Part shown: positions 8,338-16,722 of the stretch, one piece after another | How the letters are laid out: each line of letters begins with the position of its first letter | Numbering within the stretch: position 1 is the first letter of the stretch | Source: Patescibacteria group bacterium | GTDB taxonomy: Bacteria > Patescibacteriota > Gracilibacteria > UBA1369 > UBA12470 | Assembly: GCA_018816885.1 (NCBI GenBank) | Contig: JAHIUS010000032.1 | Span: 1 to 43,384 of the forward strand | Reading direction: 5' to 3' | Length of the DNA: 43,384 bases | Translations under genes and position numbers: made by a program | The notes under the pieces: generated by a model | Database searches by the model: none | What the model was told of the DNA's origin: nothing | Seen by the model: only the letters and a program-made list of their open reading frames with translations

Positions 8338-8738
8338 ACAAATACAGATGCAAGGTTTGCGCTTGGATTTATGCCGAAGATACTCCTTTCGAGGATCTGC
8401 CGGAAGATTACAAATGTCCTGTCTGCGGAGTTGGCAAAGACCAGTTCGAAATCATCCATCAGCTTGGCGAGGAGTATACCGGCGGGGAGGCTCAAGAGAA
8501 GCATGTTCCTGTTATCGAGGCTTCGGGAGACAGAGTTTTGGTGAAAGTCGGATCCGTTCCACATCCGATGGAGGAGGCGCACTATATCGTTTCGGTTGAG
8601 CTTTATGACGGAGTCAATCTTCTCAAAAAAGTTGAATTAAAACCCGGCGACGAACCTGTTGCAAACTTCGATACTGCTTTCTCAGAAAACCTAAAAGCAC
8701 TCGCCTACTGCAATCTGCACGGCGTTTGGGAATCTTAA
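8334..8738 (+). CDS. Rubredoxin-superoxide reductase fusion
   Basis: A 134-aa two-domain protein. Residues 1-40 are a rubredoxin with iron ligands C6, C9, C28 and C31 (CKVC, CPVCG). Residues 53-134 are a neelaredoxin/desulfoferrodoxin-type superoxide reductase with the full mononuclear iron site: EKHVP (H57), HPMEEAHYI (H77, H83) and CNLHG (C126, H129). The enzyme reduces superoxide to peroxide without releasing O2; the fused rubredoxin probably supplies electrons. In classic desulfoferrodoxin the N-terminal domain is desulforedoxin, so a full rubredoxin is a variant arrangement. It is translationally coupled to fur by a 4-base overlap. Confidence 0.94.
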   Translation: MNKYRCKVCAWIYAEDTPFEDLPEDYKCPVCGVGKDQFEIIHQLGEEYTGGEAQEKHVPVIEASGDRVLVKVGSVPHPMEEAHYIVSVELYDGVNLLKKVELKPGDEPVANFDTAFSENLKALAYCNLHGVWES

Positions 8739-8757
8739 ATTTTTAACCAAAAAAAAC

Positions 8758-9174
8758 ATGACGAATGAAGAAATGATCGCTGCCTTGAACAAAGATCTGA
8801 CGCTCGAATATGCTGCGGCGGTACAGTACATCCAGCATGCTGCGATGGTTACCGGTGCGAAGTATCAAGCTATGCAAAAGGAGCTAGTTGTTCACGCGAA
8901 TGAAGAGATCGGACATGCGATCTTGCTTGCCGAACAGATTTCCGGGCTTGGCGGCATACCTACAGTTGATGTCGCGGAAAGGTTCACCGCTGATGATTCT
9001 ACCGAGATGATGAAGCAAGATCTCGAAGGGGAAAGAGACGCTGTTCGTCGCTACAAAGAGCGTGTCGGACAGGCTCGTGATATGGGAGAGTTCGGATTGG
9101 CACGCGCGCTTGAGGATATTTTGATTATGGAAGAGGAGCATGCGAGAGATTTGGAGGCTGCGCTTGGTTTATAG
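8758..9174 (+). CDS. Ferritin-like / bacterioferritin-type iron protein
   Basis: A 138-aa four-helix ferritin-like protein. Candidate di-iron ligands are E17 (LEYAAAVQY), E50-x2-H53 (ANEEIGH), E90/E92 and E125-x2-H128 (EEEHARD). It is shorter than classical bacterioferritin (about 155) and lacks an obvious heme Met near residue 52, so iron/peroxide detoxification without heme is likely. The gene starts 19 bases after the rubredoxin-SOR gene, behind an AAATTTTTAAC leader, and is followed by a strong terminator; it closes the fur operon. Confidence 0.88.
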   Translation: MTNEEMIAALNKDLTLEYAAAVQYIQHAAMVTGAKYQAMQKELVVHANEEIGHAILLAEQISGLGGIPTVDVAERFTADDSTEMMKQDLEGERDAVRRYKERVGQARDMGEFGLARALEDILIMEEEHARDLEAALGL

Positions 9175-9188
9175 CTTATGGTTTATGG

Positions 9189-9217
9189 AAGGGGCCCCCA
9201 AGAGGGGCCTTTTTTTT
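9189..9217 (+). terminator. Rho-independent terminator of the fur operon
   Basis: GGCCCC, a 5-base loop and GGGGCC form the stem, followed directly by eight T. It lies 15 bases after the ferritin-like gene. Confidence 0.9.
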
Positions 9218-9253
9218 GGCTATCAAATCGGCAAAGCGAGTTCCCCAAAAGAA

Positions 9254-9345
9254 AAGTTGGGGTTTTATTTCGAGTGATTCTGCACTGCTCCTGTTTTTGC
9301 AGAAAACAGGAAAGGAAGCCTTAACGAGAAATAAAATTCCAACTT
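9254..9345 (+). repeat. Long nested hairpin element 1 (upstream of toxin-antitoxin pair)
   Basis: The outer arms 9254-9271 and 9328-9345 pair over 18 positions, two of them as G-T/G-U. Internal strands 9272-9289 and 9311-9327 are unpaired. An inner perfect stem CCTGTTTT/AAAACAGG (9290-9297, 9303-9310) caps it. A competing hairpin CCCCAA/TTGGGG (9243-9262) shares the 5' outer arm. The overall shape and parts of the internal loop are shared with the element at 9975-10074. Confidence 0.6.
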
Positions 9346-9353
9346 TAAAGTTA

Positions 9354-9395
9354 CCCCCTGTTTTTTTAATCTAGATTTAATGTGGATGTGTTAAA
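9354..9395 (+). repeat. Conserved block upstream of a toxin-antitoxin promoter (copy 1)
   Basis: This 42-base stretch begins CCCCCTGTTTTTTTAA and ends GTTAAA. It matches 37 of 42 positions with the stretch at 37191-37150 on the minus strand. Both copies lie just upstream of, and point toward, the promoter of a toxin-antitoxin pair. It may be an upstream activating or A/T-rich promoter element, or a shared mobile boundary. Confidence 0.7.
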
Positions 9396-9401
9396 AATGG
9401 T

Positions 9402-9454
9402 TTGTAAAACTCTCATTTAAGCGGTATTATATTGTCGTATGATAATATAATACC
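9402..9454 (+). promoter_or_regulatory. Promoter and operator of toxin-antitoxin operon 1
   Basis: A TTGTAA -35 (9402-9407), 17-base spacer and TATTAT -10 (9425-9430) precede the antitoxin ATG. A perfect 11-bp inverted repeat, GGTATTATATT (9423-9433) and AATATAATACC (9444-9454), overlaps the -10. This is the expected site for autorepression by the ribbon-helix-helix antitoxin. Confidence 0.75.
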
Positions 9455-9459
9455 ACATT

Positions 9460-9666
9460 ATGAGCACACTATCTGTTCCTTTATCAGACGACATGCTTAA
9501 ATCTCTAAAAGCTATCGTGACACAAGGCATTGCTCCAAATATGGCTGAGGCTGTAAGACAGGCTATAAGAAAATACCTTGAAGACCAGGCTGTTGAAGCT
9601 GTTTTGAGAGCTGAAAAAGAACCTGATTTAAAAGGAGACTTGAGAAGTCTCGCTAAAAAATTATAG
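9460..9666 (+). CDS. Ribbon-helix-helix antitoxin (type II)
   Basis: A 68-aa protein with an RHH DNA-binding start (STLSVPLSDDMLKSLKAIV) and helices (NMAEAVRQAIRKYLED), followed by a charged tail (AEKEPDLKGDLRSLAKKL) that would wrap the toxin. ATG at 9460 lies just after the palindromic operator. Five bases separate it from the toxin gene, the usual antitoxin-first order. It should neutralise the downstream RelE-like toxin and repress its own operon. Confidence 0.85.
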   Translation: MSTLSVPLSDDMLKSLKAIVTQGIAPNMAEAVRQAIRKYLEDQAVEAVLRAEKEPDLKGDLRSLAKKL

Positions 9667-9671
9667 TTTTT

Positions 9672-9935
9672 ATGATTGAAATCTTATATAAACCAAGTTT
9701 TTTACGGCAATTTAATAAACTGCCTTCCGCTTTACAAGATGAAGTTGAAGATAAAATTTCTTTATTTTACAAAGACCCTAATCATCCATTTTTGCGAACT
9801 CATAAATTAAAAGGACGATTAAAAGGATTTTTAAGTTTTTCTGTAAATTACGAATACAGGATTGTGTTCAAATGGATAGACAAAAAAACTGCTAGATTTT
9901 TTGCAGTTGGAGATCACGATGTTTATAACTTTTAA
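9672..9935 (+). CDS. RelE/YafQ-type toxin
   Basis: An 87-aa basic protein of the RelE superfamily: MIEILYKPSFLRQFNKLP, then HKLKGRLKGFLSFSVNYEYRIVFKW and the C-terminal FFAVGDHDVYNF. The 'HDVY' ending and the 'YRIVF' strand are typical of YafQ/RelE mRNA-cleaving toxins. It is the second gene of a two-gene operon and is followed by a hairpin. Activity is inferred from family membership. Confidence 0.85.
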   Translation: MIEILYKPSFLRQFNKLPSALQDEVEDKISLFYKDPNHPFLRTHKLKGRLKGFLSFSVNYEYRIVFKWIDKKTARFFAVGDHDVYNF

Positions 9936-9938
9936 CAG

Positions 9939-9962
9939 CTCGGAATTTCGAAAAATTCCGAG
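9939..9962 (+). terminator. Hairpin after toxin gene 1
   Basis: CTCGGAATT and AATTCCGAG form a perfect 9-bp stem with loop TCGAAA, 4 bases after the toxin stop. No T-tract follows, so it may be an mRNA 3' end stabiliser rather than a classical terminator. Confidence 0.5.
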
Positions 9963-9974
9963 ACTACACTCAGC

Positions 9975-10074
9975 TTCGTAAAAATAGGTTGAGCGCACGG
10001 CGAACTTTCGAACATTTGGGTCTCGAGGGCCAAATGTGAGAAAGAGAAGTTAAGCGAAACCTACTTTTTACGAA
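9975..10074 (+). repeat. Long nested hairpin element 2 (downstream of toxin-antitoxin pair)
   Basis: The outer arms 9975-9990 and 10058-10074 pair over 16 bp with one bulged base. Internal strands 9991-10011 and 10038-10057 flank an inner stem ACATTTGG/CCAAATGT (10012-10019, 10030-10037). The internal strands begin GAGCG and contain AAAGAGAAG..TTAAGCGA. These resemble GAGTG and AAAGGAAG..TTAACGA at the same positions of the element at 9254-9345. Confidence 0.6.
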
Positions 10075-10117
10075 AACCTTGTGGGGGAGCTCGCGAGGGG
10101 GACACATCCCCTTCGCG

Positions 10118-10972
10118 CTAAACCTCCACCCCAACAAACACCCTCACCAAATACCCTATCCCGAAAGATATCGCGGCAACTCCCAAGCTGATCCCGGCCA
10201 TTTCCAGAAATCTGCGACGGAACGGGAGGTTTTTTGCAACTGAAATATAAAAGGTAAAGAAAAGGATAATCAAAATCCCAATCGCTAAGGTAGCCGCCAG
10301 CGCGGTGAAGTAATCCTCAAAAATCATATAAGGGGCCACCAGCGCAACAACGGTCATAATATAGGCCAGGCCGGTATAAAAAGCTGCGGTAAAAGGGTTC
10401 TGATCGCCGTCCTCAGTCTTCGTCGAAAGGTACTCGGAAGCGGCCATCGAAAGGGATGCAGCTATACCTGTAATCCCACCTGTGAGAGCGATGAGCTGGG
10501 TGTTTTGAAGGGCGAATGTTAGACCGGCGAGAGCTCCTGTGAGTTCGACAAGAGCGTCGTTGATCCCTAGGACCATTGAGCCTATGTATTCGAGTTTGCG
10601 TTCGTTCAGGATTTCTATGAGGGCTTGTTCGTGCTTGTCTTCGTCTTCCGAGATCTGCTTGGCTTCGGGGATTTTTTTGGCTATGCGGTCGTAGTTGACC
10701 TGGGCCTGGGCTTCGCCTTTTTCCATGAGTCGAATGCCGAATGTTAGACCTAGTGTTTTGGCGATTAGGGAGTATTTAAAAATGCTCCATTTGGATGGCT
10801 TTACTTCTGTTTTTGTGTGGGTTTTCCAGAAGTCGTGGTGGCGGAGTTCGTCTTTGGCTATTTGTCGGAGGATTTTTGCGTTGTGGGGGTCTTTTTCGGC
10901 TTTGGCGAGTTTATTGTAGATGTGGTATTCGGTGATTTCGTTGCGTTGGGCTGCGAGGAGGAGTTTTTGCAT
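10118..10972 (-). CDS. Ferritin-like domain fused to VIT1/CCC1-type Fe/Mn transporter
   Basis: A 284-aa protein. Residues 1-130 form a rubrerythrin-like four-helix domain with Glu/His pairs (NEITEYHIY, KDELRHHDFW, EDEDKHEQALIEIL). The C-terminal half has about five membrane helices with the VIT1/CCC1 start LEYIGSMVLGINDALVELTGALAGLTFAL and GIAASLSMAASEYLSTKTE. This is the layout of membrane-bound ferritin (MbfA-like) proteins that export iron or manganese. It fits the nearby Fur/SOR/ferritin operon, although it is transcribed in the opposite direction. No Fur box was recognised in front of it. Confidence 0.9.
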   Translation of the reverse strand: MQKLLLAAQRNEITEYHIYNKLAKAEKDPHNAKILRQIAKDELRHHDFWKTHTKTEVKPSKWSIFKYSLIAKTLGLTFGIRLMEKGEAQAQVNYDRIAKKIPEAKQISEDEDKHEQALIEILNERKLEYIGSMVLGINDALVELTGALAGLTFALQNTQLIALTGGITGIAASLSMAASEYLSTKTEDGDQNPFTAAFYTGLAYIMTVVALVAPYMIFEDYFTALAATLAIGILIILFFTFYISVAKNLPFRRRFLEMAGISLGVAAISFGIGYLVRVFVGVEV

Positions 10973-11030
10973 TTTGGGTTTTTGTTAAAGTTTGTTATGT
11001 TTGCATCTTAAAAATTAATCGTTTTTTATT

Positions 11031-11957
11031 ATGTCAGAAATTGCAGAGCCTTACGAGGCGAAACCTTTTAATCCAGAGGAGTGTGCTGCTTCTCAGAAGG
11101 TTGCGGCTTTGACTCGGGAAACTGATGAGGCGGTTATTAGGGAGACTTTTATCAAGTGGTGTCGGGAGGTTCTTAAGCCGATGGTGGAGGATATAAAGAG
11201 AGATCTCGAGGAAAATTTGGAGAATATCCCTGGGAATAAAAGATATATAAAAGCAGCTATTAAAACCTTGGGGGTTTATGAAGTTTATTATGACGAGATT
11301 CTTAATAAAATTTCTGAAGCTTGTGATCTTGGTGAATTTTTAAGTTTCATGGAAACTATGGATTTTGGACTGAGATTAAACTGGGCTAACGTTAATGAGG
11401 GCATGCATGATGCAAAGAGAATCAACAGATATAATCGAGAGCTATGGACTGCAATTATCTTCAGAGAAAATGAATCCAAGCGACTTTTGACAGACGGTAA
11501 TTGCTTGCACCTTTTAGAATTTGACCATGCTGTTGCACCAATATACAGACATTATTTAAGTGAAGAAGCCACAAAGGCCTTGGGAGAATTGGGAGATTGC
11601 AACAACTATGATGCCGACATTTTATCAGAATTTTGGCATTCAGCCTTGCAGCCTGCTTTAGCTGATTTTTACCAGTTTTGCACAGAGCAGTACGACTATA
11701 TTATCCCTGATTTCTCTCCATTATTTCGTTGCCCCAGCAGAGAAGGTGACGTCCCGCCTTCCAAGGATCGTTTGCTTGTCTATTTTACTGGGGTTTCACA
11801 AACCCTCTCTGCTGTTTTAGATAATATGGATGTAAATATTGTCGCCCAATCAGATATCCAAGTCCACATTCAGAACCTGCGATCCATGACTGACAGATTG
11901 GAAATAAACCTATCTCGAATCACAACACGAGATCAAGCCGTAGAAGCCAGCTCATAA
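11031..11957 (+). CDS. Hypothetical protein, 308 aa
   Basis: A soluble, largely helical, acidic protein of unknown function, divergent from the VIT1 transporter with 58 bases between starts. It has long amphipathic stretches (FIKWCREVLKPMVEDIKRDLEENLE, LNKISEACDLGEFLSFMETMDFGLRL) and isolated Cys/His residues (GNCLHLLEFDHAVAPIYRHYL) without a clear metal motif. No signal peptide or membrane helix. The ATG at 11031 follows an AT-rich leader (AAAAATTAATCGTTTTTTATT). I recognise no family. Confidence 0.75.
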   Translation: MSEIAEPYEAKPFNPEECAASQKVAALTRETDEAVIRETFIKWCREVLKPMVEDIKRDLEENLENIPGNKRYIKAAIKTLGVYEVYYDEILNKISEACDLGEFLSFMETMDFGLRLNWANVNEGMHDAKRINRYNRELWTAIIFRENESKRLLTDGNCLHLLEFDHAVAPIYRHYLSEEATKALGELGDCNNYDADILSEFWHSALQPALADFYQFCTEQYDYIIPDFSPLFRCPSREGDVPPSKDRLLVYFTGVSQTLSAVLDNMDVNIVAQSDIQVHIQNLRSMTDRLEINLSRITTRDQAVEASS

Positions 11958-11969
11958 AATCGCATCAAA

Positions 11970-12013
11970 AATGATACGATTCTTGCGTCCCAATGATACG
12001 ATTCCTAGCGCCC
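11970..12013. repeat. Two tandem 22-nt repeats between convergent genes
   Basis: AATGATACGATTCYTRGCGYCC-type units lie at 11970-11991 and 11992-12013 (three differences). The second copy overlaps the stop of the DUF4012 gene. The first copy also pairs with AATCGCATCA just upstream (about 11959-11968), giving a 9-of-10-bp hairpin that could serve as a bidirectional stop. Confidence 0.6.
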
Positions 12014-14092
12014 AAACACCCCTCCCAGATGCAGGTTGCTATCGAGAGCGGTCTCGTAATGATAAGTTGAGTCTTCCTGCTGGGCGAGCTGCGTTGGATA
12101 TAGCGCGTGGGAGGTTAGGTTCGGGGCGATTATTTGTTTTGTAAAAGTTGTATTGGAAAGTCCGGGCTGCTTGTCGACGAACAAGAAGTAGTCATCGACC
12201 GGATCTAGATCGAGAATTGCCGGGATCGAGTAAGTTATTTCTATTTCGGACGAGGAGTCTGCCGGAGTTCTGACTTGTGCGTAGAAGTAGTTAAGTTCGA
12301 GATCTTCATCGTAATAGGTTTCGAGGTCTTTTTCCAGGTCGCCTGACCAGCTTAGGAGCTGTGTTCCGCTTGGAACGTACACTCTGATCCCTGCAATATT
12401 ATCACCTGACCCGAGGATTTTTTGAACGTCTTCTGATATTTCGTTGAAGCCGAAGTTTGAAAGGGTGGCTCTTTGCCAAAGTTCGGTATTTTCGTTGTAG
12501 GTGTGCTTGCGGGTTATTGTGATTTTATTCAAAACTTCGCCTTCGCGGGAAATAAGGGTTTGGTGGTTGATGTTTTGGAGGATGTATTTGTCGGTTTTGT
12601 TGCCGCCGATGCCGCTGACTGTCACCATTAGGTAGTCTTCATTCGGGGATGGCTCTTCCACTTCTGCGTCGAGGTTCAGTCCTTGCCAAAACCCCTGAAT
12701 TTCTTCGTCTTTGCTGTAGGCGGCTAAGTGTTTGCCTTTTATTCCATCCACAATTAATTCCATAAGTTCCAGAGGTTTGTCCAGTTTTTTGAGTTCGGTT
12801 TTAACGGAGTCGATTACTTCCGGGAGAACGCCTTTTGGGTTTTCGTAGCCGTGAAGTTTTGATTCTACATAATAGCTGAGAACAAGTTCGAAGTTTTCAC
12901 CGGTAAGCTCGCCGCCAAGGGTCTCCGAATAAATCGGACCGACAATATCGATTAGCTCACTTACGAAACTGAGATCAACCATCATGACATGATCGACGGT
13001 TGGCCCGCCCTCATGTTCGAAGAACCATGCTGTCTTCTCCGATGACACCGCGAAATCGGGCGAATAATTGGCATCGCGAAGTCCCCAACAACAGGTTAGA
13101 TATTCGATTTCTTCGACAGGAGGTGCGATGTATTCGTTGAACGGACCGTCCCAATCGTAAATGTCATGAAACTCCATGTTGTCGATATATCCGTCGTTGA
13201 TATCAAGCGTCAAAAAGCTTCCTATAAATCCGCCTCCCGGCCTAAGCTCGCTGTTGTTTTCAAGAAGAATCATGTACTTCTGCGGGTGCTCATGACCCAG
13301 GAGCTCGAGTACTGCCGGGAACTTGACTACCATGACCTCCATAAAGTCGAGAAGGTCACTCATTTGGGTTCTGGCTATCTCGAATTTGCTTTTGTAGTCT
13401 GCCGGAATCAAGTTCGGATCAACATCTTCGAGGTAGATTTCCGCACGTTTGAGATCTTCATAAGCCGGATACAGACATGTATCAAATAGGCTCTCCAGCG
13501 ATGCCGTCAAAGACGGCTTGCCTTCCGACGATTCACTTAGAATACCTTCTCCAACCCCCTTCATCTCTTCTGCAAAAGCCGCAAAAAGCTGCCCCGCTGA
13601 AGCCAAAGAAGACCCTGCCCCTATAAGTCCGTCCGCCGCTTTTGTGTATTTATTTTCCGGTCCTTCCATCAAATACCAAATAGCGTTTTCCGCCAGTTCG
13701 AACTGGTAAAGAGCGGTATCGAAAGCTGCGTTTGTGGATTCGAAGTCGGCAGGGCTTATTTCCATCATTGCTTCATATCCGGCATAAGCTGCGGAGATTG
13801 TTTCGTCCTTTATTTTTTGGATTTTGAAGAAGGTTTGCCCGATGTTCAGAACGAATACTACTGCGACTGCAACTGCGGCCATTCGAACGACTTCGCTCTT
13901 TTTTGGCTGCTTTGTTTTGAGTTTTATTTTCGGAGTGATTCTTTGAAAACCTTCAGGAGGGATTATGTCTGCGTGTTTTTTTTCTGAGGTTTTTGGTTTT
14001 TCTTTTAAATCTAAAATATGCGGAGAGACTTCCGGCTTCTGCGCCGGCTCGGGTTTCTTTTCCGGCTCGGGAATTTTTATGGTCCTCCCCAT
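12005..14092 (-). CDS. DUF4012-type membrane-anchored extracytoplasmic protein
   Basis: A 695-aa protein with a Pro/Lys-rich cytoplasmic N-terminus, one membrane helix (about 69-89, VVRMAAVAVAVVFVLNIGQTF) and a large outside domain. The segment KYMILLENNSELRPGGGFIGSF is the hallmark of DUF4012 proteins, which are frequent in candidate-phyla bacteria and in Gram-positives. Function is unknown; a cell-surface role is inferred. Five bases separate it from the upstream DUF3352-like gene, so the two probably form one operon. Confidence 0.88.
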   Translation of the reverse strand: MGRTIKIPEPEKKPEPAQKPEVSPHILDLKEKPKTSEKKHADIIPPEGFQRITPKIKLKTKQPKKSEVVRMAAVAVAVVFVLNIGQTFFKIQKIKDETISAAYAGYEAMMEISPADFESTNAAFDTALYQFELAENAIWYLMEGPENKYTKAADGLIGAGSSLASAGQLFAAFAEEMKGVGEGILSESSEGKPSLTASLESLFDTCLYPAYEDLKRAEIYLEDVDPNLIPADYKSKFEIARTQMSDLLDFMEVMVVKFPAVLELLGHEHPQKYMILLENNSELRPGGGFIGSFLTLDINDGYIDNMEFHDIYDWDGPFNEYIAPPVEEIEYLTCCWGLRDANYSPDFAVSSEKTAWFFEHEGGPTVDHVMMVDLSFVSELIDIVGPIYSETLGGELTGENFELVLSYYVESKLHGYENPKGVLPEVIDSVKTELKKLDKPLELMELIVDGIKGKHLAAYSKDEEIQGFWQGLNLDAEVEEPSPNEDYLMVTVSGIGGNKTDKYILQNINHQTLISREGEVLNKITITRKHTYNENTELWQRATLSNFGFNEISEDVQKILGSGDNIAGIRVYVPSGTQLLSWSGDLEKDLETYYDEDLELNYFYAQVRTPADSSSEIEITYSIPAILDLDPVDDYFLFVDKQPGLSNTTFTKQIIAPNLTSHALYPTQLAQQEDSTYHYETALDSNLHLGGVFGR

Positions 14093-14097
14093 AGTGT

Positions 14098-15648
14098 TTA
14101 GTATTTTATCACGTGGAATGTTGATATTCCATCATTGAATAGGTTTTTGGTAGAGCTGATTGAGCTGAAATCAGGCAAAAATTCGAATTCAAGGCTTTCA
14201 AGATCTATAAAACTGGCTTCATCGGCCGAAACCATTATGTCATTTATGGATTCCATATCCGGACTTGCCGCAAGGCTTCCGTTTGGGCTTTTCATCAAAT
14301 CTATAGAATGCTCCAAGACAGGGAGACTGGTTGCAAATACGAAATTATCGGCAAATACGGTCATATATCCAAGCACATCCCCGCTTGATAAGGAGAACAC
14401 GTCGATATTAACTCCTTCATAAGTCATCTCGCTGCTGGAAATTTCCGTAAGATCTGCAACGAGCTCCTGTCCAACTGAACCATCTTCAAGAGTATAGGTT
14501 TGAATATAAGGGTCGCTATAAATCTGCTGCTCAAGAAACCCTTTTTTCAAGGTATCGATATGGATTTGCTGACTTTCAATATCTTGAAGGGCAATCAAGG
14601 CCAGATATTCACCTTCATAAGCTGCTAATGCGAACTCTTCTCCAAGCATAGGATAAACGTCCTCTTCAAGACTTGTATTGCTGCCGAAATACTCCTGTAC
14701 TTTGCCCCGAAGTATCGCCTCGAAAATTATGCCCGCGGATGAGTGAAATTGATTTAAAAGAGTTTCTAAGTGATCTAATTCCGAATGAAGATCATACCCT
14801 CCCCAGAAGAATGTCGGGTTTTCCGGGATGTATTTCGCAAGGTCTGCTCTGTATTTATTGAGAAATCCGAAATAGTAACCGTTTTGAAGAAGGTTTTTCT
14901 GAACGGCCGTGTAGGTTTGTACCTGGAAACCGTCTGCTTCGGCGTGACCCGCCGCTCCAAATGCTGTAAAGATTGAGAGAACCGGCTCTATGAGTTCTTC
15001 AGGAAGAATTTCGTGCAATGGGACATAATCTTGAATGAAGTTTTGGTTTTTTTGAAGATCCCAGTAAGTTACAACCGTGGAGTTGTACGGAAGATTGTTT
15101 GCGATTGTGTTGTAGGCGGAAAGGGACCTCAAGTTGGAGGAGTCACCCGAGGCTGAGTCTATTATTAATTGAATTGTTTCCGGGCTGTCCGATGTCGCGA
15201 GGTAGTTTGCGATTTTGGCTGCGTATATATTTTCTCCGAGAGTGTAGATTATTGAGTTAAAATAAGGTTCTTGGTTTATTGCTGTTTCGTCGAGGAAGGT
15301 ACTTAAGAGTTTTCGGTCTATATAGCTGAAGAATTGGGCCTGCTGGATTTGGTCTATTGAATCTGTTAAATAGGCTATTGCAAACTGTCCTTTGAACCAG
15401 TTTTCTTCTTCGTATTTTGGCTCCGTGTAAGATTCGTGGATATCGGTTTCGGTTGTATCTATCGTTATAAATCCGAGCGTTTGTTCTGCGGGGAGGATTT
15501 TTCCGAGGTTTGTTGGCTCGAGGAGTTTCTGCCCCATGAATACCGCTAAAAGCGAAAATGCGAGAAGGATTACGAAAAGTATTATTCCGCTTGAAAGTTT
15601 GCTTTTTATCAGGAATTTGGGGGCTTTTTTGGTTTTTTTCTTTGGCAT
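14098..15648 (-). CDS. DUF3352-like membrane-anchored protein
   Basis: A 516-aa protein with a Lys-rich start (MPKKKTKKAPKFLIKSK), one membrane helix (about 19-38, SSGIILFVILLAFSLLAVFM) and a large outside domain beginning LPAEQTLGFITIDTT, a segment typical of DUF3352 proteins. It has multiple 'YIP.NPTFFWGGYDL'-like substructures but no catalytic motif. The leader GTTAAAATTCCCC is typical for this genome. It is paired with the DUF4012 gene, suggesting a joint envelope function. Confidence 0.75.
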   Translation of the reverse strand: MPKKKTKKAPKFLIKSKLSSGIILFVILLAFSLLAVFMGQKLLEPTNLGKILPAEQTLGFITIDTTETDIHESYTEPKYEEENWFKGQFAIAYLTDSIDQIQQAQFFSYIDRKLLSTFLDETAINQEPYFNSIIYTLGENIYAAKIANYLATSDSPETIQLIIDSASGDSSNLRSLSAYNTIANNLPYNSTVVTYWDLQKNQNFIQDYVPLHEILPEELIEPVLSIFTAFGAAGHAEADGFQVQTYTAVQKNLLQNGYYFGFLNKYRADLAKYIPENPTFFWGGYDLHSELDHLETLLNQFHSSAGIIFEAILRGKVQEYFGSNTSLEEDVYPMLGEEFALAAYEGEYLALIALQDIESQQIHIDTLKKGFLEQQIYSDPYIQTYTLEDGSVGQELVADLTEISSSEMTYEGVNIDVFSLSSGDVLGYMTVFADNFVFATSLPVLEHSIDLMKSPNGSLAASPDMESINDIMVSADEASFIDLESLEFEFLPDFSSISSTKNLFNDGISTFHVIKY

Positions 15649-15717
15649 GTTTGTTTGTTATTTTTGCAGGGGAATTTTAACAGGTTGCGTGGAGGAGAAC
15701 AAGTTGCTTGACCGTCA

Positions 15718-16650
15718 TTAAGCTTGATAATTCAGTATCCCATACAAATCCGTTATCCCCATCTCATAAAGCTCTTTGCTGATTCTGGTAGTGAGTTTTT
15801 CATATTTATCTTTTGCAATCGGTTCGTTTAGGAAGAGGTACTCTTTGTTTTTTGTATAAACGCATCCGAAACAGTGATTTGAACTCCAGACATTACTGCA
15901 CCAATGACAATCGCTTAAGTAATCGCACCAATAACAGTGCCGGCAGTCAAACATATATCCGCAAAAAGCGATGTCGTAACAACGCTCAAACGTGTTGGCG
16001 ATTGGGCCGCAATCAAGGCAGTCTTTTGTGCCGCGTTCCAGGTTGGCATTAAAAATATACATACTGTCTTCGCAAAGGTAGCTATCGAAGCACCAGTAAC
16101 AGTTTTTCGAATGGAGGAGGTAGTCGCCGAAGCAGTTTTCGTTATCGACTTGATGTATGAAGACTCTTGGGGACTTCAGTTGTATTTCGTGGACTTTTCC
16201 CTGAATTTCTTCCGGCGAAAGTTCGGCGATTTTCCGAAAGTATTCTTCTTTGGAATAAGGTTTATTGAAGATGTGGTATTTTTTCCGCCTTAAAGAAGCG
16301 CAACCGAAACAATTTTCGCACCCGATACAATAATAACAGTGCTGACAATCTGTACATTGCTTGCAATCCTGGCAAAAGTCGCAGTTATAGCAACGGGTTG
16401 AGTCGATACATTCATAGCAAAGTTCGGACTCCTCGCAAAAAGTGCAGTCGCCACAATGGTTGTCTTTGCGGGATTCGTGGCAGTAGAAACATTCTTCGAG
16501 ATTCGAGCTCCAAAAACACATGTAGGAGTTGCGGGACACTACTGTTATGTCCCCGTAATCGCAGTTTTCGCTCTGGCGAGTCCAATGAGATATCTGCGGG
16601 GATTCGCGGTAGAGTTTTTGGAAGGCTTTTATGAAAGTTTTGGCGTCCAT
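15718..16650 (-). CDS. Cys-triplet repeat protein A (core-only, 310 aa)
   Basis: A short member of the Cys-rich family: two Cys blocks, no terminal zinc ribbons, 35 Cys in 310 residues. All 20 cysteines of block 1 (residues 30-117) fall at positions divisible by three, and the 11 from 87 to 117 are spaced exactly every third residue. Block 1 closes with FGCASLRRKKYHIFNKPYSKEEYF. Block 2 (173-263) has Cys at 184-214 and 224-263 in two further three-residue registers and closes with HCFGCVYTKNKEYLFLNEP. The ATG is preceded by TATAAT with 7 bases between, suggesting a leaderless or near-leaderless transcript. It is divergent from csoR with 90 bases between, so the CsoR-like operator could affect both directions. 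Confidence 0.85.
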   Translation of the reverse strand: MDAKTFIKAFQKLYRESPQISHWTRQSENCDYGDITVVSRNSYMCFWSSNLEECFYCHESRKDNHCGDCTFCEESELCYECIDSTRCYNCDFCQDCKQCTDCQHCYYCIGCENCFGCASLRRKKYHIFNKPYSKEEYFRKIAELSPEEIQGKVHEIQLKSPRVFIHQVDNENCFGDYLLHSKNCYWCFDSYLCEDSMYIFNANLERGTKDCLDCGPIANTFERCYDIAFCGYMFDCRHCYWCDYLSDCHWCSNVWSSNHCFGCVYTKNKEYLFLNEPIAKDKYEKLTTRISKELYEMGITDLYGILNYQA

Positions 16651-16682
16651 GGCATCATTATACTAAATTTCCCGATTATCGT

Positions 16683-16722
16683 TTGACTTTTTTGCGAGAT
16701 ACCTATACCCTAGGTGCAGGTA
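16683..16722 (+). promoter_or_regulatory. csoR promoter with CsoR-like palindromic operator
   Basis: TTGACT (16683-16688) is a good -35; a TATACC -10 candidate lies at 16704-16709. Over the -10 sits a palindrome, 16700-16722, whose arms TACCTnnACC and GGTnnAGGTA are separated by CTA. Its centre is CCTAGG. A pseudo-palindrome of this ATACCC...GGGTAT kind at a csoR gene's own promoter is the expected CsoR operator; copper loading would release it. Confidence 0.65.

Noticed and set aside
8330..8340. Alternative genetic code with UGA as glycine (Gracilibacteria type)
   Set aside because: UGA ends fur within an ATGA overlap with the rubredoxin-SOR start, and also ends genes B, G and antitoxin 2 at expected lengths.
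9254..9345. Integron attC site
   Set aside because: The shape is similar, but clear RYYYAAC/GTTRRRY boxes in the right places are not present and no integrase is in the window.
15718..16650. Naming the Cys-rich proteins CaiB/BaiF-like, as I recall similar sequences sometimes being labelled
   Set aside because: No CoA-transferase motifs are visible; the sequence does not support that name.
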